Source: Rothia aerolata (GTDB lineage: Bacteria; Actinomycetota; Actinomycetes; Actinomycetales; Micrococcaceae). Taken from it: DNA of 64,000 bases. The DNA lies in the NCBI RefSeq assembly GCF_014635585.1, contig NZ_BMDC01000002.1, positions 1-64,000 of the forward strand. The letters are read 5' to 3'. Positions 34,448 through 42,273 of the stretch are shown here, in pieces. The notes under the pieces are model-generated. The model had not been told where the DNA came from, did no database searches, and was given only the letters and a program-made list of their open reading frames with translations. Each line of letters opens with the position of its first letter. The stretch's first letter is position 1. The position numbers were made by a program, and so were the translations under genes.

Positions 34448-35032
34448 TTATTTTGACTGTAAAGTAACTTCACCCTCGTTGAAGAAGACCAGGTCTACTT
34501 TTTGGTCTAGGCGGCGCTGGGCTAGCAGTTCTTCCTCCTGCTCGGCCCAGGTGTTCCACCAGGGGCGGTAGGTCTCCCCGTCGCGGGTCAGTGCCCGGTG
34601 CTTGCGGGTGAGTGTCGGCGCCTCAACCCAGCAGGAGAAGTCTACGCTTCCGGCGGAGGCCCCGACCCCTTCAATAATGAGGACGCTTCGCGGCAGGACG
34701 GCGCGGATGTGGGGCCCGGTGGGGCGGCTGGTCTCCCAGTCCCAGCCGGTGAAGGTCAGCTGCCCACCGGCTTTTAGCTCGGCTGAGTTTTTCTCCCAGG
34801 CACTCACCGCCTGAGACAGGCCCCACCAGCCCTGGTAGGTATCTTCCAGATGAAAGGTGGCAGTCTGAAATCCCGCAGCTTTGAGAAAGTCTGCCAGCTG
34901 CCCTGCCAGCGTGGTCTTTCCCGCGCCAGATCGCCCGTCCAGAGCAAGCAGAAAGGGGCGGGCGGGGTAGAGAGTAACCTGATTTTCCAGTCGCTGCATC
35001 AGGGTGCTGCGGCTATCTACGCTCTGGGGCAT
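34448..35032 (-). CDS. P-loop nucleoside/nucleotide kinase-like protein
   Basis: 194 residues. Walker A LALDGRSGAGKTTLAGQL near residue 30, followed by ATFHLEDTYQGWWGL and VLIIEGVGA as in uridine-kinase-like enzymes, and an Arg/Trp-rich lid region (RDGETYRPWWNTW). The substrate is not assigned; the compact size and the lid fit actinobacterial proteins annotated as uridine kinase-like or (d)CMP kinase-like. The start overlaps the stop of the phosphatase gene by one base, so both form a two-gene operon. Confidence 0.7.
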   Translation of the reverse strand: MPQSVDSRSTLMQRLENQVTLYPARPFLLALDGRSGAGKTTLAGQLADFLKAAGFQTATFHLEDTYQGWWGLSQAVSAWEKNSAELKAGGQLTFTGWDWETSRPTGPHIRAVLPRSVLIIEGVGASAGSVDFSCWVEAPTLTRKHRALTRDGETYRPWWNTWAEQEEELLAQRRLDQKVDLVFFNEGEVTLQSK

Positions 35033-35514
35033 TAGCCCTGCTTCCGGGCAAAATCAATAACCCCGTCTACCGCATCGCGGATCATAGTGAAAGTATCGTA
35101 GAAGTCCTGCTGGTCGCCGTACCAGGGGTCATAGATTCCCAGCGAGTCCTGCGGCTGGTCGGCTACCGCCGGGTCAAACTCGCGCATCAGGTGAACCTTG
35201 GCGCGGTCGTCGTCATTCTTCGCCATGCGCATCAGGGCGCGGTAGTGGTTGAGGTCCATAGCCAGCAGCAGGTCGTGGGAGTCAAAATCTGACCGCTTGA
35301 ACTGCCGAGCTCGGTGGGAGTCCGTATTAATGTTGAGCTCTCTGAGCACCTTGGCGGCGCGGCGGTCAATGGGGTTGCCCTCTTCTTCATTGGAGATGCC
35401 AGAGGAATCAACCTCAACCTCCACGCCCGCTTTATGGGCGGCGTCCTTAATCAAAAACTCTCCCATGGGGGAGCGGCAGATATTGCCGGTGCAGACGGTC
35501 ATAATCTTCAGCAC
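35032..35514 (-). CDS. Low-molecular-weight protein-tyrosine phosphatase
   Basis: 160 residues. The N-terminal VCTGNICRSPMGE is the catalytic P-loop (C-x5-R-S), and DPWYGDQQDF near the C-terminus gives the general-acid Asp. Only the short Rossmann-like domain is present, and there is no arsenate-reductase Cys pair. Homologues (PtpA-like) dephosphorylate protein tyrosines and some are secreted by pathogens. The promoter must lie in the 35515-35600 stretch. First gene of the pair with the kinase. Confidence 0.92.
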   Translation of the reverse strand: MLKIMTVCTGNICRSPMGEFLIKDAAHKAGVEVEVDSSGISNEEEGNPIDRRAAKVLRELNINTDSHRARQFKRSDFDSHDLLLAMDLNHYRALMRMAKNDDDRAKVHLMREFDPAVADQPQDSLGIYDPWYGDQQDFYDTFTMIRDAVDGVIDFARKQG

Positions 35515-35649
35515 GGCTGGTTCCTTTCACATAGTGTAGGGATACAATATCGAGGGAGCATTCAGCTTACTCTCAAGGTGCCTCGTAACTTAAGTTTTAA
35601 CTGAGAATAAGTATGCGAAAGCACTGCAAACCTGTGTATAGTCTTAGCG

Positions 35650-35792
35650 GTACACACATTTACTCAAAGCGTTGGGACTGTCCCTCGATAGTCACGGTAT
35701 CAGCAAACCGTTAAACGCTTCAGATTGCTTCGACGCTAGCTCTCGAAGAACGACTTGAAAACCCCGCAACCGGAGCAGGTTGCGGGGTTTCT
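35650..35792 (+). ncRNA. Candidate structured small RNA
   Basis: TATAGT (35637-35642) could be a -10, and a strong terminator lies 120 bp on, with no ORF of note between. The sequence folds well: AAGCGTT (35667-35673) pairs with AACGCTT (35714-35720) and encloses GGGA/TCCC (35674-35677/35681-35684) and ACGGT/ACCGT (35694-35698/35707-35711), a three-way junction. Next come CTTCGA/TCGAAG (35728-35733/35743-35748) and the terminator stem. It matches no RNA family I know (not tmRNA, SRP RNA, RNase P or 6C). The limits are approximate. Confidence 0.5.
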
Positions 35793-35793
35793 T
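35759..35793 (+). terminator. Strong terminator of the candidate RNA
   Basis: AAACCCCGCAACC (35759-35771) pairs with GGTTGCGGGGTTT (35778-35790), a perfect 13-bp stem with loop GGAGCA, followed by CTT. AAAA on the left also makes it usable from the other strand. Confidence 0.85.
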
Positions 35794-35840
35794 GCGTTGA
35801 GTGTCAATTTTCTGCCTGGTCCCTCGCCCCTGAGCCTCGG

Positions 35841-35904
35841 TTTGTACAGGGTTATCTCCGATATACAGCGGTATCTCTGGACAGAGGAGACAAGCCTGTA
35901 CAAA
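35841..35904. repeat. Inverted-repeat element C, copy 1
   Basis: TTTGTACAGGGTTATCTCC (35841-35859) and GGAGACAAGCCTGTACAAA (35886-35904) are inverted with two mismatches. The 26-bp core between them reads GATATACAGCGGTATC then TCTGGACAGA. Flanks CCTCGG on the left and ATTG on the right are shared with copy 2. Confidence 0.85.
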
Positions 35905-35955
35905 ATTGCTGATTCGTGTACTGAGACCGAACCTAGGCCACTCGGGGGCTGCTGA

Positions 35956-36153
35956 CTAACTGTTCTGATTGGTCTTGTCGAAGGAAAACACCAGAACAAA
36001 TGAAAGGCCCAAAGTTAGAAGGGCTCTGGGAAAATCGAAAAATACATGAAAATAAGGCTCAGACCTGCCAAAAGACACGAAGGCAATGAGAATTGCAAAG
36101 CATAAGAAGACCTCTATAAATTTCTTGACTAGAGACAAGTTCCTACCGTTCAT
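35956..36153 (-). CDS. Possible small membrane protein, unknown
   Basis: 65 residues from the inner ATG at 36153, preceded by AGGGGAAGC on the minus strand. Two hydrophobic segments (VFLCFAILIAFVSF and ALLTLGLSFVLVF) flank a short aromatic loop. The codon use is more AT-rich than the surrounding genes and no family is recognised. It lies between two repeat elements. It could be a real two-helix membrane protein, or a chance ORF in a low-GC island. Confidence 0.35.
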   Translation of the reverse strand: MNGRNLSLVKKFIEVFLCFAILIAFVSFGRSEPYFHVFFDFPRALLTLGLSFVLVFSFDKTNQNS

Positions 36154-36250
36154 GCTTCCCCTAGGCTTTCTCAAGTACTTCACCTCTTAGTTGTAGCAGT
36201 TCTTCATTGGCAGGCACAGAAGAAACCTCCTCTTGGCTGGTAGAAGCTAG

Positions 36251-36313
36251 CGCCGAGTGGTGGATTTTAGGCTTAAAATCGCAAGATTTAAGCCTAAAAT
36301 CCACCACTCGGCG
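36251..36313. repeat. Long near-perfect palindrome
   Basis: The left arm 36251-36280 (starting CGCCGAGTGGTGGATTTTAG) and right arm 36285-36313 (ending CCACCACTCGGCG) are complementary apart from one extra A, with a GCAA loop. No T-run follows on either side. Only one copy is seen in this window. Confidence 0.9.
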
Positions 36314-36369
36314 GTTAAAGGTTGCCCAAGCGATGATGGAACGGGGTCTCCTTGTAGCCATAGTCTCGG

Positions 36370-36435
36370 TTTTGTACAGGGTTGTCTCGTCTGTACAGAG
36401 ATACCGGTGTATAGCGGAGACAACCCTGTACAAAA
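36370..36435. repeat. Inverted-repeat element C, copy 2 (core inverted relative to copy 1)
   Basis: TTTTGTACAGGGTTGTCTC (36370-36388) and GAGACAACCCTGTACAAAA (36417-36435) form a perfect 19-bp inverted repeat. The core between them, with CAGAGATACCGGTGTATAGC, is the reverse complement of the copy 1 core (with a few changes), while the outer flanks (CTCGG left, TTGG right) keep the same orientation. Confidence 0.87.
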
Positions 36436-36504
36436 TTGGCGGGGGACTCTCGGAAGATCCTCGCAGGAAAGAGCCGGGGATCGTTGAGCATGTGCAGGCA
36501 CTAA

Positions 36505-36525
36505 CCTGAGCCTTCAAGACTCAAG
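36505..36525. promoter_or_regulatory. HAIR-like operator 1 (HspR)
   Basis: CCTGAGC-N7-ACTCAAG: 5 of 7 and 7 of 7 bases match the HAIR consensus CTTGAGT-N7-ACTCAAG. It lies about 300 bp before dnaK, upstream of the better copy at 36649. Confidence 0.55.
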
Positions 36526-36648
36526 TTTTGCAGTTTTCTCTGAGGGTGAAATTCGAGGAGCGAAGCCCTGCAAAACCCCGAGATTCCGCGGAAAACTACC
36601 CGCTTCGCCGTCCTCAAAACCAAAATTAAGCGCTCAAAATTCATAAAA

Positions 36649-36669
36649 GTTGAGTTTATCTGACTCAAG
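36649..36669. promoter_or_regulatory. HAIR operator 2 (HspR) at the dnaK promoter
   Basis: GTTGAGT-N7-ACTCAAG matches HAIR in 13 of 14 positions. TTGACA (36674-36679) directly behind it is a likely -35, with TTGTAT or GAGACT near 36695-36706 as a weak -10. HspR bound here would block polymerase. HspR is encoded at the end of the same cluster, giving the known DnaK-HspR feedback. Confidence 0.85.
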
Positions 36670-36818
36670 TCTGTTGACAGATTCCAAAAAAGTGAGAGAC
36701 TTGTATCGAAGCGAAACGCAAAAGCTGACACAGGCAGGCTCAAGTTTGAGCTTGCCGGTCAGACAAGAAACCGGTTTCGCAATGGTTCTAAAAGAAGAAA
36801 CTCTAAGGAGAAAAACAC

Positions 36819-38675
36819 ATGGCACGTGCAGTAGGTATTGACCTCGGTACTACCAACTCAGTTGTATCAGTTCTTGAAGGCGGCGAGCCCACCGTTATCG
36901 CTAACGCTGAAGGCGCCCGCACCACCCCCTCAGTCGTAGCTTTCTCAAAGGACGGCGAGGTGCTGGTGGGTGACGTTGCAAAGCGTCAGGCTGTCACCAA
37001 CGTTGACCGCACCATCGCTTCCGTCAAGCGTCACATGGGCACCAACTGGACCACCGACATCGATGGTAAGAAGTACACCCCCCAGGAAATCTCAGCCCGC
37101 ACCCTGATGAAGCTCAAGGGCGACGCTGAGGCATTCCTGAACGACACCGTGACCGACGCCGTCATCACCGTTCCCGCCTACTTCAATGACGCCGAGCGCC
37201 AGGCAACCAAGGAGGCCGGCGAGATCGCAGGTCTGAACGTTCTGCGTATCGTCAACGAGCCCACCGCGGCAGCTCTGGCCTACGGCCTGGAAAAGGGCAA
37301 CGAAGACGAATTGATTCTGGTATTCGACCTCGGTGGCGGTACTTTCGACGTCTCCCTGCTTGAGGTAGCAAAGGATGAAGACGGCTTCTCCACCATTCAG
37401 GTTCGCGCAACCGCTGGTGACAACCGCCTGGGTGGCGACGACTGGGACCAGCGCATTGTTGACTGGTTGCTGGAGCAGGTCAAGTCCAAGACCGGTGCAG
37501 ACCTGTCTAAGGACAAGATTGCTCTGCAGCGTCTGCGTGAGGCAGCTGAGCAGGCTAAGAAGGAACTCTCTTCTGCAACCTCCACCAACATCTCGCTGCA
37601 GTACCTCTCGGTAACCCCCGAGGGCCCCATCCACCTGGATGAGAAGCTCTCCCGCGCTAAGTTCCAGGACATGACTTCTGACCTGCTCGAGCGCACCAAG
37701 AAGCCCTTCAACGATGTCATCAAGGAAGCCGGTATCTCCGTCTCCGACATCGCTCACGTGATCCTGGTGGGTGGCTCCACCCGTATGCCCGCAGTGGCAG
37801 ACGTGGTCAAAGATCTGACCAACGGTCGCGAAGCAAACAAGGGTGTTAACCCCGATGAGGTTGTGGCTATGGGTGCAGCTGTTCAGGCTGGCGTGCTCAA
37901 GGGCGACCGCAAGGACGTTCTGCTGATCGACGTCACCCCCCTCTCCCTCGGTATCGAGACCAAGGGCGGCGTGATGACCAAGCTGATCGAGCGCAACACC
38001 GCAATCCCCACCAAGCGCTCGGAGACCTTCACCACCGCTGAGGACAACCAGCCCTCCGTGTCTATCCAGGTCTTCCAGGGCGAGCGCGAGTTCACCCGCG
38101 ACAACAAGTCCCTGGGCAACTTCGAGCTGACCGGTATCGCACCCGCCCCCCGCGGTGTGCCCCAGATTGAAGTTACCTTCGACATCGACGCCAACGGTAT
38201 CGTGCACGTCTCCGCAAAGGACAAGGGCACCGGCACCGAGCAGTCCATGACCATCACCGGCGGTACCTCCCTCTCCAAGGAAGACATCGACCGCATGGTC
38301 AAGGACGCCGAGGCTCACGCTGAGCAGGATAAGGCTCGCCGCGAGGCAGCTGAGACCCGCAACCAGGCTGAAACCTCCGCCTACTCCATCGAGAAGCTGA
38401 TCAAGGACAACGAAGACAAGCTGCCCGAGGACGTCAAGTCCGAGGTTCAGGCAGATGTTGACGCCGTCAAGGCAGCGCTCGAGGGCGATGACGACGACGC
38501 CGTGAAGTCAGCTTTCGAGAAGCTGCAGGCTTCCCAGACCAAGCTGGGCGAGGCAATCTACGCTTCTGCCCAGGCTGAGGCAGCCAACGGCGCAGGTGAG
38601 TCCGGCGAGAACAACGACGATGACTTCGTAGACGCAGAGGTTATCGACGACGAAGACAACAACGAAAAGAAGTAA
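36819..38675 (+). CDS. dnaK: Chaperone protein DnaK (Hsp70)
   Basis: 618 residues. ATPase domain with GIDLGTTNS at the N-terminus, [11 protein letters not shown] (about 170) and [10 protein letters not shown] (about 310); linker and substrate domain from [18 protein letters not shown]; the C-terminal tail is acidic with EVIDDEDNN. Preceded by CTAAGGAG. It folds nascent and stress-denatured proteins with GrpE and DnaJ and acts as HspR co-repressor in actinobacteria. First gene of the cluster; grpE begins two bases after its stop. Confidence 0.98.
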   Translation: MARAVGIDLGTTNSVVSVLEGGEPTVIANAEGARTTPSVVAFSKDGEVLVGDVAKRQAVTNVDRTIASVKRHMGTNWTTDIDGKKYTPQEISARTLMKLKGDAEAFLNDTVTDAVITVPAYFNDAERQATKEAGEIAGLNVLRIVNEPTAAALAYGLEKGNEDELILVFDLGGGTFDVSLLEVAKDEDGFSTIQVRATAGDNRLGGDDWDQRIVDWLLEQVKSKTGADLSKDKIALQRLREAAEQAKKELSSATSTNISLQYLSVTPEGPIHLDEKLSRAKFQDMTSDLLERTKKPFNDVIKEAGISVSDIAHVILVGGSTRMPAVADVVKDLTNGREANKGVNPDEVVAMGAAVQAGVLKGDRKDVLLIDVTPLSLGIETKGGVMTKLIERNTAIPTKRSETFTTAEDNQPSVSIQVFQGEREFTRDNKSLGNFELTGIAPAPRGVPQIEVTFDIDANGIVHVSAKDKGTGTEQSMTITGGTSLSKEDIDRMVKDAEAHAEQDKARREAAETRNQAETSAYSIEKLIKDNEDKLPEDVKSEVQADVDAVKAALEGDDDDAVKSAFEKLQASQTKLGEAIYASAQAEAANGAGESGENNDDDFVDAEVIDDEDNNEKK

Positions 38676-38677
38676 TC

Positions 38678-39265
38678 ATGGCTGAAAACACCAACGAGCA
38701 GCAGGGTAAAGACCCTCTGGAAGACGCCTTCAACGCGCCGTCCGCGGAAGGTCACCCCGAAGCCGAGGGTGTATCCGAAGAAGCTGCTGCGGAAGAAACC
38801 GCAGCAGCCTCTGAGGAGGCCGAGGCTTCAGAGCCCGCAAACGAATTCGAACAGCTGGCCGAGGCCCGCTTGAACGACCTGCGCTCCCTGCAGGCAGAGT
38901 TCACCAACTTCAAGAACCGCTCCAACAAAGAGAAGGAGCAGCTACGCGAGTTTGTTGCCGCGGAACTGGTCACCTCTTTGCTGCCGGTTATCGACGACAT
39001 CGATGCCGCCCGCACCCACGGCGACCTTGAAGACGGTCCCTTCGCAGCAATTGCAAAGAAGCTGGAAGAAACTCTGGCAAAACAGGGCCTGGTTCGCTAC
39101 GGCGAAGTTGGGGAGCCCTTCAACCCCCAGATTCACGAGGCTGTTCTTCAGCAGCCCACCTCTGAGGTAGAAGAAGACCACGTGGCCCTGGTTCTGCGCA
39201 ACGGCTACAAGGTCAAAGACCGCGTGGTGCGTACCGCGCAGGTAGCGGTGGCAGTAGCTGAATAA
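38678..39265 (+). CDS. grpE: Nucleotide exchange factor GrpE
   Basis: 195 residues. An acidic, disordered N-terminal 60 residues (many Glu/Ala), then the long dimerising helix (LRSLQAEFTNFKNRSNKE) and the beta-wing domain ending VLRNGYKVKDRVVRTAQVAV. It releases ADP from DnaK. Directly coupled to dnaK by a two-base gap; a repeat hairpin and a terminator follow, before dnaJ. Confidence 0.97.
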   Translation: MAENTNEQQGKDPLEDAFNAPSAEGHPEAEGVSEEAAAEETAAASEEAEASEPANEFEQLAEARLNDLRSLQAEFTNFKNRSNKEKEQLREFVAAELVTSLLPVIDDIDAARTHGDLEDGPFAAIAKKLEETLAKQGLVRYGEVGEPFNPQIHEAVLQQPTSEVEEDHVALVLRNGYKVKDRVVRTAQVAVAVAE

Positions 39266-39294
39266 GCCAGGCTAGATGGGTAGGCCATCGGGCC

Positions 39295-39363
39295 GGCAAA
39301 GGCCGACCCGGTAGCCTCCCTTAAACGCCAGCCCCGGTGCCAGCTACCGGGTCGGCCTTTGCC
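39295..39363. repeat. Palindromic repeat family A, copy 2
   Basis: A perfect 20-bp stem: GGCAAAGGCCGACCCGGTAG (39295-39314) with its complement at 39344-39363. The 29-nt loop (39315-39343) starts CCTCCCTTAAACGCCAGCCC and ends GTGCCAG, differing from copy 4 by one base. It lies inside the heat-shock cluster, between grpE and dnaJ. Confidence 0.92.
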
Positions 39364-39426
39364 AGCCCCGAGCCAGCCAGCTCGGGTGCATTCGCAGCGG
39401 CCGGGATCGCGTGGCAATAACGATTC

Positions 39427-39458
39427 GGGCGGGTTCGAGTAATCGGGCCCGCCCTTTT
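39427..39458 (+). terminator. Terminator between grpE and dnaJ
   Basis: GGGCGGG (39427-39433) pairs with CCCGCCC (39448-39454) and TTTT follows. It implies that dnaJ-hspR can be transcribed separately from dnaK-grpE, or receives only read-through. Confidence 0.7.
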
Positions 39459-39515
39459 ACACAGCAAATACTTTTCTAAAAGAACTGAAGCTCTAGACCC
39501 TAAGGAGGCGTAGAC

Positions 39516-40535
39516 ATGGCAAGTGAAAACTGGCTCCATCAAGATTTTTATAAGGTACTGGGCGTCTCTGAATCCGCTTCAGAGGCCGACATCAAAAAGG
39601 CCTACCGCAAGCTGGCCCGCCAGTACCACCCTGACCAGCACCCCGGCGATGAAGCCGCCGAGAAGAAATTCAAAGAAATCGCAGAGGCCTACGACGTTCT
39701 CTCCGATAAGAAGCAGCGCGAAGAATACGACCAAATCCGCAAGTACGGCGCTTCCGCCTTTGCCGGTGGAGCAGGCGGTGGCTTCGGCGGAGCAGGCGGC
39801 TTTAGCGGCGGCTTCCCCGGTGGCGCCGGAGGTTTCAGTGCCGGTGGCCAAAACATCAACATCGAAGACCTGCTGGGCGGCATGTTCGGTGGGGGAGGTT
39901 TCGGCGGCGGCCGTGGCTTTAGCGCCGGTGGCTTTGGCGGGGGAGGTTTCCCCGGTGGAGCCGGCGGTTTCGGTACCCAGCCCCAGCCTAAGGGATCCGA
40001 CATCAACGCCAACGTTCGTATCTCCTTCACCCAGTCCTTTACCGGGGCTGCGGTATCGGTCACCAAGCCCGACGGCTCTCAGACCAAGATTAAGGTTCCC
40101 GCCGGCGTCAAAGACGGCCAGAAAATCAAGCTGCGCGGCAAGGGCCAGTCCGGCCCCGGTGGTGCGGGCGATTTGATCGTTCATGTTTTCGTGGACAAGC
40201 ACTCGGTCTATGAACGTGACGGCGACGATTTGATTGTTCACTACCCCGTCTCCCTGGCCGAGGCCGTGGAAGGCACTATCCTCGAAGTACCCACCCCCGG
40301 CGCAGAGAAGCCGGTCAAGCTCCGCCTGGCCGCCGGAGCGGCGTCCGGCCAAAAACTGCGCGCCAAGGGCAAGGGCTTCAAAACCAAGAAGCACACCGGT
40401 AACCTAATTGTTATCCCCGAGGTGCAGGTTCCCACCAACCTCAGCGACGACGCCGCGGCGGCGCTGGCTGAGTTCGTCAAACGTGCACCGCAGGACGACG
40501 TTCGGGCAGATTTCGCACGGAAGGCGGCGCAGTAA
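39516..40535 (+). CDS. dnaJ: J-domain co-chaperone DnaJ without zinc finger
   Basis: 339 residues. J domain at 10-75 with YHPDQHP (the HPD tripeptide), a Gly/Phe-rich stretch (about 85-155) with many GGF repeats, then directly the two C-terminal beta domains ([31 protein letters not shown]). No CxxCxGxG repeat is present and the protein has no Cys in this region, so it is of CbpA/type II form although it holds the place of canonical dnaJ1 beside grpE. Preceded by CTAAGGAGG; hspR follows after three bases. Confidence 0.93.
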   Translation: MASENWLHQDFYKVLGVSESASEADIKKAYRKLARQYHPDQHPGDEAAEKKFKEIAEAYDVLSDKKQREEYDQIRKYGASAFAGGAGGGFGGAGGFSGGFPGGAGGFSAGGQNINIEDLLGGMFGGGGFGGGRGFSAGGFGGGGFPGGAGGFGTQPQPKGSDINANVRISFTQSFTGAAVSVTKPDGSQTKIKVPAGVKDGQKIKLRGKGQSGPGGAGDLIVHVFVDKHSVYERDGDDLIVHYPVSLAEAVEGTILEVPTPGAEKPVKLRLAAGAASGQKLRAKGKGFKTKKHTGNLIVIPEVQVPTNLSDDAAAALAEFVKRAPQDDVRADFARKAAQ

Positions 40536-40538
40536 ACC

Positions 40539-40973
40539 ATGGCACTCGGATCAGATCGGCCGGTCTTTGTGATTTCGGTAGCGGCTGAGCTGGCAGGTAT
40601 GCACCCGCAGACCCTGCGACAGTACGATCGCATGGGTCTGGTTCAGCCCTCCCGCGCCCCCGGGCGGGCGCGCCGCTACTCCCAGCGCGACGTCGAGAAA
40701 CTGCAGGAAATTCAAGACCTCTCGCAGTCCGGCGTCTCGCTGGAGGGCATCAAACGCATCATGAGCCTGCAAAACCAGCTGGACGACATGACCGCCCGGG
40801 TTGCGGATCTCATGGACCAGCTGGACGCCGCCCACGCCAAGTTGGCGGAGTCATCGCGGGTTTTCGCGGCGGGCACCAGCGGCGACGTCGTGGGCCTGAC
40901 CCGCGGCAAACGCCCCGAACCCCGGCAGCGCTCGCAGGCGGTAGTGCTCTACCGCGGCAACCGCAACCGCTAG
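40539..40973 (+). CDS. hspR: MerR-family heat-shock repressor HspR
   Basis: 144 residues. A MerR-type winged helix (FVISVAAELAGMHPQTLRQYDRMGLVQPSR, in parts) with the HspR-specific HPQTLRQYDR and GRARRYSQRD, a coiled-coil dimer helix (about 65-105) and a basic tail. It binds HAIR sites such as those at 36505 and 36649 and represses the dnaK operon when DnaK is free. Converges with the DUF4143 ATPase gene 12 bp on. Confidence 0.96.
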   Translation: MALGSDRPVFVISVAAELAGMHPQTLRQYDRMGLVQPSRAPGRARRYSQRDVEKLQEIQDLSQSGVSLEGIKRIMSLQNQLDDMTARVADLMDQLDAAHAKLAESSRVFAAGTSGDVVGLTRGKRPEPRQRSQAVVLYRGNRNR

Positions 40974-40985
40974 GCGAACCTATAC

Positions 40986-42263
40986 CTATATTGTGAGGCT
41001 GGAAAGCGGGAAGGTATGTACCCCGCTTTTCGGCTCGGTGTAGGTCATGCCGGTTCCCGAAATGACGGCCATTACAGCAGGGGGAGTCGAAGCATCAATT
41101 TGGGCAACCGCCTTTTGTAGACTTTCGATTCCTTTTTCAACATGGCCCACGCCGAGCTTAATCTCAAAAGCACCCCAGCGACCGTCGGGGAGCTCAATGA
41201 CAGCATCGATTTCATACCCGTTCGAATCCCGGTAATGGTAAATCTTTCCGCCCAGTGCTTCAGCCATCACCGCTAAATCGTGAACCGCCGCTGACTCAAA
41301 GACAAAGCCAAGGGTCTCGGGGTCTTCCCTCAGTGTCTTTTCCCCGGCGTTAAGGGCAGCAACTGCTAATGACGGGTCTGCAAAATGAATCTTTTTATTG
41401 GTTCTCAACCGCGCTCTGGAACGTAATTTTGGCGCCCAAGCCGAAACAGTCTCAATCGCAAAAACCCTCTCCAATAACGTGATGTAGTGAGATACCGTGT
41501 CTGTAGAAATCGAGGGAGTGACCTGAAGCAGGTCTTTCCGAATAGTGCTGATGTTGACTTCTTGGGCCACGCACCGTGCCAGTGCCCTCAGTAGATTCTG
41601 TAAAACTGCTGGGCTCTGCCGGATGTTTTCCAAGCGGTGTAAATCAGTTCTCGTGATTTCTTCAAGGTAGGCTTGCGCAAGTATCTGTGACTGGGCTGGA
41701 GCTAGACCCTGTTGCGCGGGGAACCCGGATTGCATTAACCGGGAAATAATAGTTCCGATTTCTTCTCTTTTTGTATTCGGACTCAAACGGGTTCCGTTAA
41801 AAAGCTCTGCCAGGGAAATCGGATTTTCAGGAGTCTCTCTTTCTGACCAGGTAAGTGTCCGTTGCCGGACACGCATAAAACGGCCCGCGCCGGTGTGCCG
41901 AGTTTCGTCATCCTTAGGAACGGCAGATCCCGTGAGAATAAACTCGCCGAATCCTCCTCGAAAGTCAACTTCGCGTCTGACCTGATTCCAAATCTCGGGG
42001 TGTAGTTGCCATTCGTCAATCAGATGGGGTGCTTGTCCATCTAGCGCGAATGCTGGATCAATAGCAAGGAGCGCTTGGGCTTCGGCAGAGTCTAGAAATA
42101 TTGAAGAATTGCTGTGGTGCAACCCCGTCATGGTTTTGCCACAGGCCCTCACACCTTCGATAACTACCGCCCCGGAAATATTGAGCGCTTGCTGAATTTG
42201 CGCATCGATGAGGCGGGGCTGGTAGTCGCGGCCGAGGTGCTTTTTTGTGTCCATAGAAACCAA
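40986..42263 (-). CDS. AAA-type ATPase with DUF4143 domain
   Basis: 422-425 residues, from TTG 42263 or ATG 42254. Variant Walker A near residue 40 (EGVRACGKTMTG), Walker B-like SIFLDSAEAQ, sensor-type FILTGSAV, a winged-helix middle, then the DUF4143 domain with the nuclease-like ending YHYRDSNGYEIDAVIELPDG and AFEIKLG (E-x-D ... E-x-K, a PD-(D/E)XK-like pattern). Such proteins are common in bacteria and archaea, often of uncertain role. Base composition is lower in GC than neighbours, suggesting transfer. Three tandem 23-bp repeats sit just upstream of its start. Confidence 0.87.
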   Translation of the reverse strand: MVSMDTKKHLGRDYQPRLIDAQIQQALNISGAVVIEGVRACGKTMTGLHHSNSSIFLDSAEAQALLAIDPAFALDGQAPHLIDEWQLHPEIWNQVRREVDFRGGFGEFILTGSAVPKDDETRHTGAGRFMRVRQRTLTWSERETPENPISLAELFNGTRLSPNTKREEIGTIISRLMQSGFPAQQGLAPAQSQILAQAYLEEITRTDLHRLENIRQSPAVLQNLLRALARCVAQEVNISTIRKDLLQVTPSISTDTVSHYITLLERVFAIETVSAWAPKLRSRARLRTNKKIHFADPSLAVAALNAGEKTLREDPETLGFVFESAAVHDLAVMAEALGGKIYHYRDSNGYEIDAVIELPDGRWGAFEIKLGVGHVEKGIESLQKAVAQIDASTPPAVMAVISGTGMTYTEPKSGVHTFPLSSLTI

Positions 42264-42273
42264 GTTACTCCAT

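Larger units (their letters stand above)
35515..36818. other. Gene-poor palindrome island before dnaK
   Basis: 1.3 kb between the phosphatase gene and dnaK. From left to right it contains a candidate structured RNA with terminator, a 64-bp inverted-repeat element, one doubtful small ORF on the minus strand, a 63-bp near-perfect palindrome, a second inverted-repeat element, and two HAIR operators. It is visibly richer in A and T than neighbouring genes. The 36526-36648 stretch also has TTTTGCAG/CTGCAAAA (36526-36533/36568-36575). Confidence 0.7.

Noticed and set aside
37092-38318. Long open frame on the minus strand opposite dnaK
   Set aside because: It is the antisense shadow of a highly expressed, strongly biased gene; composition is Gly/Val/His-rich without any family motif.
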